Source: Bryobacteraceae bacterium (GTDB lineage Bacteria; Acidobacteriota; Terriglobia; Bryobacterales; Bryobacteraceae). Taken from it: DNA of 64,000 nucleotides. The translations under genes were made by a program, and so were the position numbers. Shown here piece after piece: positions 34,665 to 43,763 of this stretch. The notes beneath the pieces are model-generated. The model had not been told where the DNA came from and did no database searches. It was given only the letters and a program-made list of their open reading frames with translations. Position 1 is the first letter of the stretch. Each line of letters begins with the position of its first letter. The DNA lies in the NCBI GenBank assembly GCA_019748195.1, contig JAIEPW010000002.1, positions 1 to 64,000 on the forward strand, in the 5' to 3' direction.

Positions 34665-35794
34665 CAGTTGGATTGTTGAGCATGGCGTCCGTGCTGGCGC
34701 AGGCGCCGGCGCGGAGCGCGTCCGGCGCCGGAGCGGCCGGAGCGGCTGTTCGCGATGAATGGCCGCAGTTCCGGGGCAACCCGAACCTTACGGGAGTGGC
34801 CGTTTCGACGCTGCCCGCGAATCTGAAGCTGCTCTGGACGTACGATGCGGGCGAGCCCATCGAATCCTCCGCCGCGATCGTGGACGGCACCGTATATGTG
34901 GGCTCGCAGGCGAGCGAACTGCTCGCGATTCAGCTTTCCGACGGCAAGCTGAAGTGGAAGTACAAGGCCAAGGAAGGCGGCATCGGCGAGTCTTCTCCCG
35001 CGGCCGCGCAGGGGCTGGTGATCATTGGCGATCTCGCCGGCACGGTGCACGCGGTGAACGCCGCCACCGGGAAAGCGGTATGGACTTTCGAGGCGCAGAA
35101 CGAGATCAAGGCGTCGCCGGTGATTGTCGGCGACCGGGTGATCATCGGGTCTTATGACGGCAGCCTGCACGGGCTCGCCTTGAAAACCGGCAAGCCGCTG
35201 TGGCAGGTGAAGACCAACGGGCCGGTTCATGCCACGGCTGCGGTGGCGAATGGCGTCGCTTATATTTCGGGGTGCGACGGGGTGCTGCGGGGCATTCGCA
35301 TCTCGGACGGGGTGGAGGTCACGCAGATCGTGACCGGATCGTATGCCGGAGCGTCGCCGGCGATGGGCGCAAGCGCCACGTACTTCGGCACCTTCGATAA
35401 CGACGTTCTGGCGTTCGATTTGAAGACCCAGAAGCGTCTGTGGCGGTACGAGAATCCCAAGCGGCAGTTCCCGTTCTACTCCTCGGCGGCGCTGGCGGAC
35501 GGCAAGGTGATCCTCGGCGGCCGCGACAAGTTCGTTTACGCGCTGGATCAGAAGACGGGCAAGGTGATCTGGAGCTACGGCACGAAGGCGCGGGTGGAGT
35601 CCTCTCCCGCGGTGGTGGGCGATCGCGTGTTCGTCGGATCCAATGACGGCAACTTCGTCGCGCTGAACCTGAAGACCGGAGCGAAGATGTGGGAGTTCAC
35701 CGGCGGTGCGCCGTTTTCCGCCTCGCCCGCCGTGGCGCAGGGGCGCGTGGTGATCGGCACGCAGGACGGCAAGCTGTACTGCTTCGGCGAATAG
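34652..35794 (+). CDS. secreted PQQ-binding-like beta-propeller protein
   Basis: The 380-residue protein has a signal sequence (MRLLAVGLLSMASVLAQA) and seven to eight propeller repeats of the PQQ-dehydrogenase/BamB type: LKLLWTYDAGEPIESSAAIVDGTVYVGS, ELLAIQLSDGKLKWKYKAKE, TVHAVNAATGKAVWTFEAQ, GLALKTGKPLWQVKTNG, AFDLKTQKRLWRYEN, ALDQKTGKVIWSYG and ALNLKTGAKMWEFTGG. The WxY/W-containing repeats are clear. The catalytic residues of quinoproteins are not obvious, so it may be a binding protein. Overlap with the upstream dehydrogenase suggests co-expression. Confidence 0.85.
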   Translation: MRLLAVGLLSMASVLAQAPARSASGAGAAGAAVRDEWPQFRGNPNLTGVAVSTLPANLKLLWTYDAGEPIESSAAIVDGTVYVGSQASELLAIQLSDGKLKWKYKAKEGGIGESSPAAAQGLVIIGDLAGTVHAVNAATGKAVWTFEAQNEIKASPVIVGDRVIIGSYDGSLHGLALKTGKPLWQVKTNGPVHATAAVANGVAYISGCDGVLRGIRISDGVEVTQIVTGSYAGASPAMGASATYFGTFDNDVLAFDLKTQKRLWRYENPKRQFPFYSSAALADGKVILGGRDKFVYALDQKTGKVIWSYGTKARVESSPAVVGDRVFVGSNDGNFVALNLKTGAKMWEFTGGAPFSASPAVAQGRVVIGTQDGKLYCFGE

Positions 35795-35800
35795 CCCGTT

Positions 35801-35806
35801 TACAAT
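35801..35806 (+). promoter_or_regulatory. -10-like box TACAAT before rfaE2
   Basis: TACAAT ends eight bases before the ATG at 35815, with only AAAGCAGG between. A weak AGG could assist, but the spacing is that of a leaderless or near-leaderless gene. Confidence 0.5.
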
Positions 35807-35814
35807 AAAGCAGG

Positions 35815-36303
35815 ATGGGCAAGTTCTACAGCAAGGATGAACTGCTAAGGGCGCGCGCGCGGTGGAAGAGCGAGGGCCGGGTTGTTGTATTCACCAACGG
35901 TTGCTACGACATCCTGCATCCCGGCCATATCCGGCTGCTGGAATCGGCGCGCAACCTGGGGGATGTCCTGGTGCTGGCGTTGAACACCGATGCCAGCGTC
36001 GCCAGGCTGAAGGGACCTTCGCGCCCGCTGATGCGGCAGGAGGAGCGCGCGGCGATGGCCGCGGCCCTGGCGGCGGTGGATGCCGTGTGTTTCTTCAACG
36101 AAGACACGCCGCGCGAGTTGATCGCCGAGGTGCTTCCCGACATTCTGGTGAAGGGCTCGGACTGGTCGCACTTTGTCGCCGGGCGGGAGGAAGTGGAGGC
36201 CGCGGGCGGCAAGGTGATGCTGCTTCCGCTGGAGGCCGGATTCTCGACCACCAACATTGAGAAAGAGCTGCTGGCGCGCCCCGCTCGCGCGGTGGGCGCC
36301 TGA
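35815..36303 (+). CDS. rfaE2: D-glycero-beta-D-manno-heptose 1-phosphate adenylyltransferase
   Basis: The 162-residue nucleotidyltransferase matches the C-terminal half of HldE. The nucleotide signature is FTNGCYDILHPGHIRLLESARNLGD (HxGH motif), followed by LNTDASVARLKGPSRPLM, the ISSTTNIEK-like SSTTNIEK end (ATTTNIEKELL region FSTTNIEKELL) and ILVKGSDWSHF. It makes ADP-heptose for lipopolysaccharide inner core. The kinase half is not in this window. It lies 12 bases upstream of mfd. Confidence 0.92.
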   Translation: MGKFYSKDELLRARARWKSEGRVVVFTNGCYDILHPGHIRLLESARNLGDVLVLALNTDASVARLKGPSRPLMRQEERAAMAAALAAVDAVCFFNEDTPRELIAEVLPDILVKGSDWSHFVAGREEVEAAGGKVMLLPLEAGFSTTNIEKELLARPARAVGA

Positions 36304-36315
36304 GCGCGATCTGAC

Positions 36316-39300
36316 GTGATTCACCCGGCAGTGCGCGATCTCTTTCTATCGCTGGCGCGCGACCCCGCGTTCCAGGACATCGCGGGGAAGCTGACGCGCG
36401 GAGGGGATCCGGAAGTGTCGCTTTCCGGCCTGAGCACCACGGGGAAGGCGATTTATCTCACCTTGTTGTGGCAGGCGACGGAGCGTCCGCTGATCATCGT
36501 CACCGACGGGAACGCGGAAGCGGAGTCGCTTACCGAGCTGCTGAGCACGTTCTTCGATCTGCTGGTCGGCCGCGCGGAGCTGCCGCGGCCGCAACTGATC
36601 CCGGCGCTGGACGTGCTGCCATTCCAGAAGCTATCGCCGCACGCCGAGATCGGGGAGCAGCGCGCCACCGGCCTGTTGCGGCTGGCGGGCCGCCGGGCGC
36701 CGGTCACAGTAACCCCGGTGGCTTCGGCGTTGCTGAAGGTGGAGGATCCGGAATTCTACCGCCAGCTCTCGATTCACCTGAAGACGGGGGAGGAACTGCC
36801 GCTGGACATGGTGCTCGCGCACCTGGAGAGCATCGGATACGAGCGTCGCGAGCCGGTGGAGATGACCGGCGAGTACTCGGTGCGAGGCGGCATCCTGGAC
36901 GTGTTCCCCGCCGAGAGCGAGCAACCGGTGCGCGTGGAGTTTTTCGGCGACGAGGTGGAGTCCATTCGCCGTTTCGACGTGGAAACACAGCGCAGCGTGC
37001 TGAAAGTGAGCGAAGCGCTGGTGCTGCCGCTGGTGGAGTATCCGAAGTCGCGCGCGCTGTTCCATGAACTGGCGGAGAAGCTGGATTATCAGGGCGTCGC
37101 CAGCCCGGGCGATGCCTTTCCCGGATGGGAGTTCGCGGTGCCGCTGGCGCGTCCACGTTCGCGATCGCTGTTCTCGCTGTCACCGGAGGCGCTGGTGATT
37201 CTGGACGAGCCGGAAGCGGTCGCGCAGGCGGCGGGGCGGCTTTGGAAGCGTTTGGATGACGAGGAACGGCAGCAGCAATCGGGCTGGCCAGAGGAGCTCG
37301 CGCGCGCCAACTATTTCACCTGGGACGAACTGCGGGAGTCGATTCAGAAACGCACGCAGGTGCTGCTGCGGCAGTTGGATGTGGGCGCCGCGACCGCGCA
37401 TGTGGACTCGCGCCAGGCGGTGGCGTTTCACGGCAGCATGCAAATGGCCGTGGCGGAGACAAAGACCATGGTGGAGCAGGGCTACCGGGTTGCGTTCTTT
37501 GCTCCGACCAATGGCGAGATCGAGCGGCTGGCGGACATCCTGCAGGAATACGCGGTGCCGTTTCAATTGGGGCTGGCTCCGAATGAGGGCCAAAGCGCCT
37601 ACCTGGCGGAGCGCGTGTATCACGGGGCGGCGGCCAGCACATTTCTGATCAAGGGCGCGGTGCGGAAGGGTGTCGTGTTTCCCACGTCGCGCCTGGCGAT
37701 TATCGGCGCCGAGGACCTGTTCGATGCAAGCGACCTGGTTGCGCGTCCCTCGCTCACCAAGAGCCAGTTGAGCGCCTTCGCGGCCGATCTGGCGGACCTG
37801 AAGGCGGGCGACTTCGTGGTCCACACCACGCACGGAGTCGGCAAGTTCCTGGGCCTGCGCGAGATCAGCCAGGGCGAGCAGAAGGGCGATTTCATGCTTC
37901 TCGAGTACGCCGGCGAATCCAAGCTTTATGTCCCGCTGACGCGCATGGACCTGGTGCAGAAGTATCGCGGCGCGGGTGACGGGGCGCCGCCGCTCGACCG
38001 CCTGGGCGGCGCCACCTGGAACAAGACCAAGTCCCGCGTGAAGGCGAAAATGCGCGACATGGCGGAGGAGCTGCTGAAGCTCTACGCGGAGCGGCGCATG
38101 GCGCCGGGATTCGCCTATTCGCCGGATTCGAACTGGCAGCGCGAGTTCGAGGACGCCTTCGAGTACACCGAAACGAAGGATCAGTTGGACGCTGTGAAGC
38201 AGATCAAACGGGACCTGGAAAGCGGGATCCCGATGGATCGCCTGCTATGCGGCGATGTTGGGTTCGGCAAGACCGAGGTCGCGATGCGCGCCGCGTTCAA
38301 GGCCATGGGGGACGGCAAGCAGGTGGCCGTGCTGGCCCCGACGACAGTGCTTGCGTTCCAGCATTACGAGACGTTCCGCCGCCGCTTCCAGCCGTTTCCC
38401 GTCCGCGTGGAGATGCTCAGCCGTTTTCGCGGCCCGAAGGAATTGAAGCAGGTGGTGGAGGACATCAACGCGGGCAAGGTGGATGTCGCGGTGGGGACGC
38501 ACCGCCTCCTCTCCAAGGATGTGGAGTTCCGCGACCTGGGACTGGTGGTGATCGACGAGGAACAACGCTTCGGAGTGCGCCACAAGGAGCGCCTGAAGCA
38601 GATGACGAGGAATGTCCACGTGCTGTCGATGAGCGCCACGCCGATTCCGCGCACCCTGCACATGTCACTGCTCGGCATAAGGGACCTGAGCGTGATCGAA
38701 ACCCCGCCGAAGGATCGCCTGGCGGTGCATACCGTGGTGGCGCCGTTTGACGGCGCGTTGATCCGTTCGGCGATCGAGCAGGAGTTGTCGCGCGGCGGCC
38801 AGGTGTACTTTGTGCACAACCGCGTCGAGACTATCTGGCAGCGGGCCGCGTTTCTGCAGGAGCTGGCGCCCGATGCGCGCATCGGAGTCGGCCACGGGCA
38901 GATGGGTGAGGCGGCGCTGGAGAAAGTGCTGCTAAGCTTCATGCGGCACGAGAACGACGTTTTCGTCTGCACCACCATCGTGGAGAACGGCCTGGACATT
39001 CCGCTGGCCAACACGATCATCATCGAGAACGCAGAGCGTTATGGGCTTTCGGAGCTGTACCAGTTGCGAGGTCGCGTGGGACGTTCCAACCGGCGCGCGT
39101 ACGCCTACCTGCTGGTGCCCGCCGACACCGAGCTGACCGATATCGCGCGCAAGCGGCTGGCCGCCCTGCGCGAGTTCTCCGACCTGGGGGCGGGGTTCAA
39201 GATCGCGGCGCTGGACCTGGAATTGCGCGGCGCGGGCAACATCCTGGGAGGCGAACAGCACGGGCACATCGGCGCGGTGGGCTTCGACATGTACGTCCGC

Positions 39301-39813
39301 CTGCTGGACGAGACGGTGCGGGAGCTGAAGGGCGAGGAGATCGCGCCGGAGATCCACTCCACGCTGAATCTCAGCCTGGATATCCGCATTCCGGCCGAGT
39401 ACATCGCGGACGAACAGCAGCGGTTGCGCGCATACAAGCGGATCGCGGACATCCGTGACCGGGCACAGGGGGAGAAGGTGATCGCCGAGTTGAACGACCG
39501 GTATGGTCCGGCGCCGGAAGCCGTCAGCTCCCTGGTGACGTTCGCGATTTTGAAGACCGTAGCCGAATCGATGGGAATCGAAGCGATAGACCGGCGCGGC
39601 GGCGCGATCAACATCAAATTCCACCAGCAGTCCAAGGTAGATCCGGCGCGCTTGATGGACCTGGTGCGCCGTACACAGGGCGCGCAGTTCACGCCCGCGG
39701 GCGTGCTGCGCGTGCCCTTGACCGGCGGCGAACCGCAGGCCGAGCTGCTCGGGTCCGTCCAGTCGGTCCTGGAGCAACTGGCGGGGTCCGGCGCCCACCC
39801 CGGCACCGGATAA
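36316..39813 (+). CDS. mfd: transcription-repair coupling factor Mfd
   Basis: The 1165-residue ATPase removes RNA polymerase stalled at DNA lesions and recruits UvrA. An N-terminal UvrB-like module is followed by a CarD-like RNA-polymerase-binding domain (LKAGDFVVHTTHGVGKFLGLREI, about residue 495), then the helicase core: Walker A GDVGFGKTEVAMRAAF, DEEQ box in VVIDEEQRFG, TTIVENGLDIPLANTIII and LYQLRGRVGRSNRRAYAYLL. The C-terminal TRCF domain (EEIAPEIHSTLNLSLDIRIP...) is also present. GTG at 36316 is the start. Length matches the family. Confidence 0.95.
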   Translation: MIHPAVRDLFLSLARDPAFQDIAGKLTRGGDPEVSLSGLSTTGKAIYLTLLWQATERPLIIVTDGNAEAESLTELLSTFFDLLVGRAELPRPQLIPALDVLPFQKLSPHAEIGEQRATGLLRLAGRRAPVTVTPVASALLKVEDPEFYRQLSIHLKTGEELPLDMVLAHLESIGYERREPVEMTGEYSVRGGILDVFPAESEQPVRVEFFGDEVESIRRFDVETQRSVLKVSEALVLPLVEYPKSRALFHELAEKLDYQGVASPGDAFPGWEFAVPLARPRSRSLFSLSPEALVILDEPEAVAQAAGRLWKRLDDEERQQQSGWPEELARANYFTWDELRESIQKRTQVLLRQLDVGAATAHVDSRQAVAFHGSMQMAVAETKTMVEQGYRVAFFAPTNGEIERLADILQEYAVPFQLGLAPNEGQSAYLAERVYHGAAASTFLIKGAVRKGVVFPTSRLAIIGAEDLFDASDLVARPSLTKSQLSAFAADLADLKAGDFVVHTTHGVGKFLGLREISQGEQKGDFMLLEYAGESKLYVPLTRMDLVQKYRGAGDGAPPLDRLGGATWNKTKSRVKAKMRDMAEELLKLYAERRMAPGFAYSPDSNWQREFEDAFEYTETKDQLDAVKQIKRDLESGIPMDRLLCGDVGFGKTEVAMRAAFKAMGDGKQVAVLAPTTVLAFQHYETFRRRFQPFPVRVEMLSRFRGPKELKQVVEDINAGKVDVAVGTHRLLSKDVEFRDLGLVVIDEEQRFGVRHKERLKQMTRNVHVLSMSATPIPRTLHMSLLGIRDLSVIETPPKDRLAVHTVVAPFDGALIRSAIEQELSRGGQVYFVHNRVETIWQRAAFLQELAPDARIGVGHGQMGEAALEKVLLSFMRHENDVFVCTTIVENGLDIPLANTIIIENAERYGLSELYQLRGRVGRSNRRAYAYLLVPADTELTDIARKRLAALREFSDLGAGFKIAALDLELRGAGNILGGEQHGHIGAVGFDMYVRLLDETVRELKGEEIAPEIHSTLNLSLDIRIPAEYIADEQQRLRAYKRIADIRDRAQGEKVIAELNDRYGPAPEAVSSLVTFAILKTVAESMGIEAIDRRGGAINIKFHQQSKVDPARLMDLVRRTQGAQFTPAGVLRVPLTGGEPQAELLGSVQSVLEQLAGSGAHPGTG

Positions 39814-39831
39814 ACTCTAGAGCTAACGAGA

Positions 39832-40884
39832 ATGCAGCCCACCTTGGACTTGTTCCTCACCAACTGGCATTTGTGGGGGTGGCCCGTCGTAACGGCGGCC
39901 GTTACGCTGTTTGCCGGCTGGATCGCCAAACGCATCCTGTTCCGACACTTGCGCGGTTGGGCGTCGAAGTCCACCGCGCAGTGGGACGACATGGCGGTGG
40001 ACGCGATCGACCGGCCGTTCATGCTGTGGGTGCTGATGCTGGCGCTTTACCTTGCGGCGCGCTATTCGCGACTTCCGCCGGCTGCCGGGGAGGTGGTCTC
40101 GAAGTCGCTGCTGGTTCTTCTCATTCTTTCCATCACGCTGGCGGGGTCCAAGCTGGCGGGATTGCTGGTTCGCGGCGCGGGAGACGGCTCGCCGGTCGCC
40201 ACGATTACGCAGAACGTCGTGCGGGGCGTGGCCGTGGTGCTCGGCGTGGTGACCATGCTGAACGCGATCGGTATTTCGATCACGCCGGTGCTGGGAGCTT
40301 TGGGCGTGGCCGGGTTGGCGGTGTCGCTCGGCCTGCAGGACACGCTCGCCAACTTCTTCGCGGGGTTCTATCTCAGCCTGGCCAAGCAGATCCGCGTTGG
40401 AGATTTCATTCGCATGGATGGGACGCAGTTGGAAGGCGTGGTCACCGACATCAACTGGCGCAGCACCACTTTGCGGGGCTTGGCGAACAATCTGATTCTG
40501 ATTCCGAACGCGAACCTGGCGAAGGCGAATGTCGTCAACTTCTCCTTGCCGGAGCCGCGGACTGGAATGTCGTTGACCGTAAGCGCGGGTTACGGACACG
40601 ATCCGGAGAAGGTGGAGGCGCTGCTCTTGGATACGGTTCGCCGCGCCGCCATCCCGGGCCTGCTGCAGGAGCCTCCGCCTTCGGTCCGGCTGACGGGTTT
40701 CGGGGATTTCGCGATGCAATTCGGCGTGAATTTCAGCGTTGCTCAGTTCACCGATCAGTTTCTGGTGCACAGTGAATTGAGGAAGTTGATCCTGCGCCGA
40801 TTCCGGGAGGAAGGGATGGAGATGCCTTTGCCGGCGCGCAACGTGCATGTAAAGTCTGACGGCGGGGCTCCGGCGGCCGGCTAA
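39832..40884 (+). CDS. MscS-family small mechanosensitive channel
   Basis: The 350-residue protein has about five hydrophobic helices, then the MscS pore-lining helix and beta domain: GALGVAGLAVSLGLQDTLANFFAGFYLSLAKQIRVGDFIRMDGTQLEGVVTDINWRSTTLRG, with the GLQDTLAN and VGDFI hallmarks. The C-terminal alpha/beta part follows. It opens under membrane tension to release solutes during osmotic downshock. It stands apart from mfd by only 18 bases and could be co-transcribed. The window also encodes an MscL channel at 53.2 kb. Confidence 0.9.
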   Translation: MQPTLDLFLTNWHLWGWPVVTAAVTLFAGWIAKRILFRHLRGWASKSTAQWDDMAVDAIDRPFMLWVLMLALYLAARYSRLPPAAGEVVSKSLLVLLILSITLAGSKLAGLLVRGAGDGSPVATITQNVVRGVAVVLGVVTMLNAIGISITPVLGALGVAGLAVSLGLQDTLANFFAGFYLSLAKQIRVGDFIRMDGTQLEGVVTDINWRSTTLRGLANNLILIPNANLAKANVVNFSLPEPRTGMSLTVSAGYGHDPEKVEALLLDTVRRAAIPGLLQEPPPSVRLTGFGDFAMQFGVNFSVAQFTDQFLVHSELRKLILRRFREEGMEMPLPARNVHVKSDGGAPAAG

Positions 40885-40905
40885 GCATCGCTGGATCGGC
40901 ACGGG

Positions 40906-40911
40906 TATAAT
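40906..40911 (+). promoter_or_regulatory. -10-like box TATAAT before the split DUF4760-like gene
   Basis: TATAAT ends 12 bases before ATG 40924 with no Shine-Dalgarno between. Confidence 0.5.
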
Positions 40912-40923
40912 TCCCTTTCCGGA

Positions 40924-41441
40924 ATGCAAATTACAATTCGCCGAAAATGGGTCGTGATCAGTTTGTTCGCGGCGCTGGAGATCGCGTTTGTGGCCGCCTT
41001 TCACGGCGCCGATGAGCGCAACCGCGCTACGATCCTGTTCGTCGCAACGGTGGCCGGCGGGTGCTTTGCGCTCTACACGTATCTACAAGCATCGACGAAA
41101 AACGTTCGCAGTACGCGTATAGTCTGATCGAGCGCTGGAACCGCGCGGATATGGTGGCAGTGCGGCTCGTGTTCCGGGAGGTAACCGAGAAGCGTCTGGA
41201 TCCCGCCACCCTAATGCGTCGCGGGACCGAGGCCATCCCGAAAGAGATCGACGAAAAGCGTGCTGGCGTAGTGGCTATCCTGAATTTTTTCGAGGAGGTC
41301 GCGATCGCAGCCCGGAAAGGGGATGCGAACGAGGATCGATTATTCGAATTCTTTGACGGGATCGTACGGCAGACGTACGCTAATCTGGAGGAGTGGATCC
41401 GGCACGAACGGAAGGTGGATAACGAGCCGCACTACTTGTGA
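40924..41441 (+). pseudogene. DUF4760-like membrane protein, split by a frameshift
   Basis: The first frame (ATG 40924) encodes a 67-residue protein with two membrane helices (WVVISLFAALEIAFVAAF and ILFVATVAGGCFALYTYL), ending at a TGA at 41125-41127. A second frame overlaps it from about 41061 and encodes SIDEKRSQYAYSLIERWNRADMVAVRLVFREV, then VVAILNFFEEVAIAARKGDANEDRLFEFFDGIVRQTY to 41441, the cytosolic half typical of DUF4760-like proteins. Reading the membrane half into the second half needs a -1 shift near the A-run in GACGAAAAACG (about 41093-41103). It is probably one gene, now broken or frameshift-read. Confidence 0.65.
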
Positions 41442-41587
41442 GATGCAAGCCCTGTACGGGCGGTGGATCCAAAGACGGCAGGCATCCCCCGCCGGTTCGT
41501 CAGGGTTAGCCGATCATTCCGCTGTCTTTAGACACGTCCAGCACCTCTGGGAAGATGATAACAGGAAAGCGAGTAGCGAGTTACAGC

Positions 41588-42850
41588 TCAGCCGATAACA
41601 GTACCCCGGCACTCGCCGAAGCCAATGCGCCGCGCGCCTTCGCGCTCGCAGTAGCCCCGCAGAATCACCTCATCGCCGTCTTCGAGAAACTTACGCGTCT
41701 CGCCGCCGAGCTCCAGCGGCTCCGCGCCGCGCCATGTAAGCTCCAGCAGGCAGCCGCGTTCCTCTTTGCCCGGACCGGACACGGTGCCGCTCCCGATGAG
41801 ATCGCCGGGCCGCAGGTTGCACCCGTTGGAGGCGTGGTGGGCCAGCATCTGCGCGATAGTCCAGTACATGTCGCGGAAGTTGCCGCGGCTCAACCGCGCC
41901 GGATCGCTCATGCGTTCGGTTTTCAACCAGACTTCCAGGGTCAGGTCAATCCCGCCGGAGGCCTGATCGCCCTTGTCGTCAAGGTACGGCAGCGGCCTCG
42001 GATCGCTTTCCGGCCGAGGAAACGCAGGCGCGCGAAACGGCGCCAGCGCTTCGGTAGTCACGATCCAGGGCGAAATCGACGTGCCGAAACTCTTGGCCAG
42101 AAAGGGACCCAGGGGCTGATACTCCCAGCGCTGGATGTCGCGAGCCGACCAGTCATTCAGCAGGCATAGACCGAATATATGGTCACCCGCCTCGGCGATG
42201 GGAATGGGTTGGCCGAGATCGTTGCCCGGCCCGACAAAAAAGCCGACCTCGAGCTCATAGTCGAGCAGGCGCGAGGGCTCGAAGGTCACGGAACCGTTCG
42301 CTTCCAGTTGACCGCTGGGCCTGCGCACGGGAGTTCCGCTTACCACCACGCTGGAGGCGCGCCCGTGGTATCCGACGGGCAGATACTTGTAGTTGGGCAT
42401 CAGCGGGTTGTCGGGCCGGAACATGGATCCGACGTTGGTGGCGTGGAAGACGGAGCAATAGAAGTCGGTATAGTCGCCGATTTCCACGGGCAGCAGCATC
42501 TGGCATGCGGCGGCATCGTGCAGCACGTTCGCCAGGCGATCCTTGGAATCGCTGCGCAGCAGCCTGCTGATCTGGAGCCGTGCATCCGACCACGCGGCAC
42601 GGCCCAGGCGAAGAAAAGCATTCAGATCGCGGTCCTGCAGCGCTTGCGCCGCGGCGCCGCTCAAATACCCGAGCCGTACGCATTCGGCCGCGTCCAGGAT
42701 CGAATCTCCGATCGCCACGCCCACCCGCGGCGATTCATCCCGGGGGCGGAACACGCCGAAGGGGAGATTCTGAATCGGGAAATCGGAATCCGGCCGGTTG
42801 GCGGACTCCACCCAGCTTGTCAGATTCGGATCGTGGGTTTCGTTTGTCAT
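41588..42850 (-). CDS. fahA: fumarylacetoacetase
   Basis: The 420-residue enzyme splits fumarylacetoacetate into fumarate and acetoacetate, the last step of tyrosine degradation. N-terminal SH3-like part: TSWVESANRPDSDFPIQNLPFGVFRP. The catalytic domain has DFYCSVFHATNVGSMFRPDNPLMPNYKYLPVGYHGRASSVV, then ELEVGFFVGPGNDLGQPI with metal-binding Glu, SARDIQRWEYQPLGPFLAKSFGTSISPWIV and GSGTVSGPGKEERGCLLELTW. The ATG overlaps the stop of the next upstream gene (ATGA). Other tyrosine-pathway genes are not in the window. Confidence 0.94.
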   Translation of the reverse strand: MTNETHDPNLTSWVESANRPDSDFPIQNLPFGVFRPRDESPRVGVAIGDSILDAAECVRLGYLSGAAAQALQDRDLNAFLRLGRAAWSDARLQISRLLRSDSKDRLANVLHDAAACQMLLPVEIGDYTDFYCSVFHATNVGSMFRPDNPLMPNYKYLPVGYHGRASSVVVSGTPVRRPSGQLEANGSVTFEPSRLLDYELEVGFFVGPGNDLGQPIPIAEAGDHIFGLCLLNDWSARDIQRWEYQPLGPFLAKSFGTSISPWIVTTEALAPFRAPAFPRPESDPRPLPYLDDKGDQASGGIDLTLEVWLKTERMSDPARLSRGNFRDMYWTIAQMLAHHASNGCNLRPGDLIGSGTVSGPGKEERGCLLELTWRGAEPLELGGETRKFLEDGDEVILRGYCEREGARRIGFGECRGTVIG

Positions 42851-43740
42851 TTCAGGAAATTCAACTGCCGCAGCTCGGCCGTGGGCTCTTCAAAGGAGCA
42901 CGACCCGAAGGCGATCGCGAAATCCTCCCGCGCCCGCGCCATCTGCCGCGCATCCAGGCGATGGCTGCGCCAGCGCACCGCGCCGTCCTCGAAGCGGAAG
43001 CTTTCGGGCACTTTCTCCTCCAGCAGATCCACCAGGTCCGAGCCCCGCGCGCCGTGATGCGCGAAACACGCAGCCACGAAGACGTTCAGAAATCCGAACA
43101 TCCATCCCGTGCGGCTGCCGGCTTCATACGTCAGCGGACGCAGGCAGCGGACCGGGTGGTGCAGGCCGGCGGTGGCCTTGAAGGCGACGTGTGAATCGGC
43201 GCACTGCTCGATGAAGCGGGCGATGTGCTCGGCCGGCGGAAAGAGGTCTTCCGTGACGCCGCCGGTGCGGATCTTGGCTTTCAGGCTCGCCTGGCGGATT
43301 TGCTCGATCAGCTTGGACGGATCCTCGGCGACGGGGATCTCGACAAAAGCGGATGTGGTGAAGGGGATGTGGCGGGCCGCGTCGGCGATTTCGTCTTCGC
43401 GCGCCAGTTTCAGCTCCACGGCGTCGATCACGGCACCGCCTTCCTGCTCGCGATTGAACGCCGCGGCGCGATCCATGCCTTCCGCGATCGCGGAGGGGAT
43501 CAGCAGGCTTACGCGCCAGGGTTCGCCGCCGGGAGAGACGCGCGCGAAGTGCTCTTCAAACTCGCCCACCCGGGAAACAGGAAGCACGAACCGTCCCAGC
43601 ATCCAGGAGTCGGCCCCGGCGCGATACGCCGCGTAATTCTCGACGGCGCGCTTCATGTCCAGTCCGGCGGGTGGAAACAGCCCGGCGTAATCGATCAGCC
43701 CGGCCATCAGGGAGCGCAGTGCAGGCATTGCCGAACTCAT
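42847..43740 (-). CDS. hypothetical protein in operon with fahA
   Basis: The 297-residue protein begins MPALRSLMAGLIDYAGLFPPAGLDM and continues AYRAGADSWMLGRFVLPVSRVGEFEEH, with RTGGVTEDLFPPAEHIARFIEQCADSHVAFKATAGLHHPVR and FLNVFVAACFAHHGARGSDL. No signal or membrane segment is present and I recognise no family. The conserved-looking KATAGLHHPVR and the GLFPPA block suggest an aldolase-like or TIM-barrel enzyme, but this is a guess. It overlaps fahA by four bases, so a role near tyrosine or aromatic catabolism is likely. Confidence 0.72.
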   Translation of the reverse strand: MSSAMPALRSLMAGLIDYAGLFPPAGLDMKRAVENYAAYRAGADSWMLGRFVLPVSRVGEFEEHFARVSPGGEPWRVSLLIPSAIAEGMDRAAAFNREQEGGAVIDAVELKLAREDEIADAARHIPFTTSAFVEIPVAEDPSKLIEQIRQASLKAKIRTGGVTEDLFPPAEHIARFIEQCADSHVAFKATAGLHHPVRCLRPLTYEAGSRTGWMFGFLNVFVAACFAHHGARGSDLVDLLEEKVPESFRFEDGAVRWRSHRLDARQMARAREDFAIAFGSCSFEEPTAELRQLNFLK

Positions 43741-43763
43741 GATAGCAGGCGGGTCCGGTTACC

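Noticed and set aside
41085-41105. Programmed -1 frameshift at the A-run
   Set aside because: The zero-frame heptamer is G AAA AAC, which lacks a matching slip at the first codon, and no following stem or pseudoknot was seen; kept as a broken gene instead.
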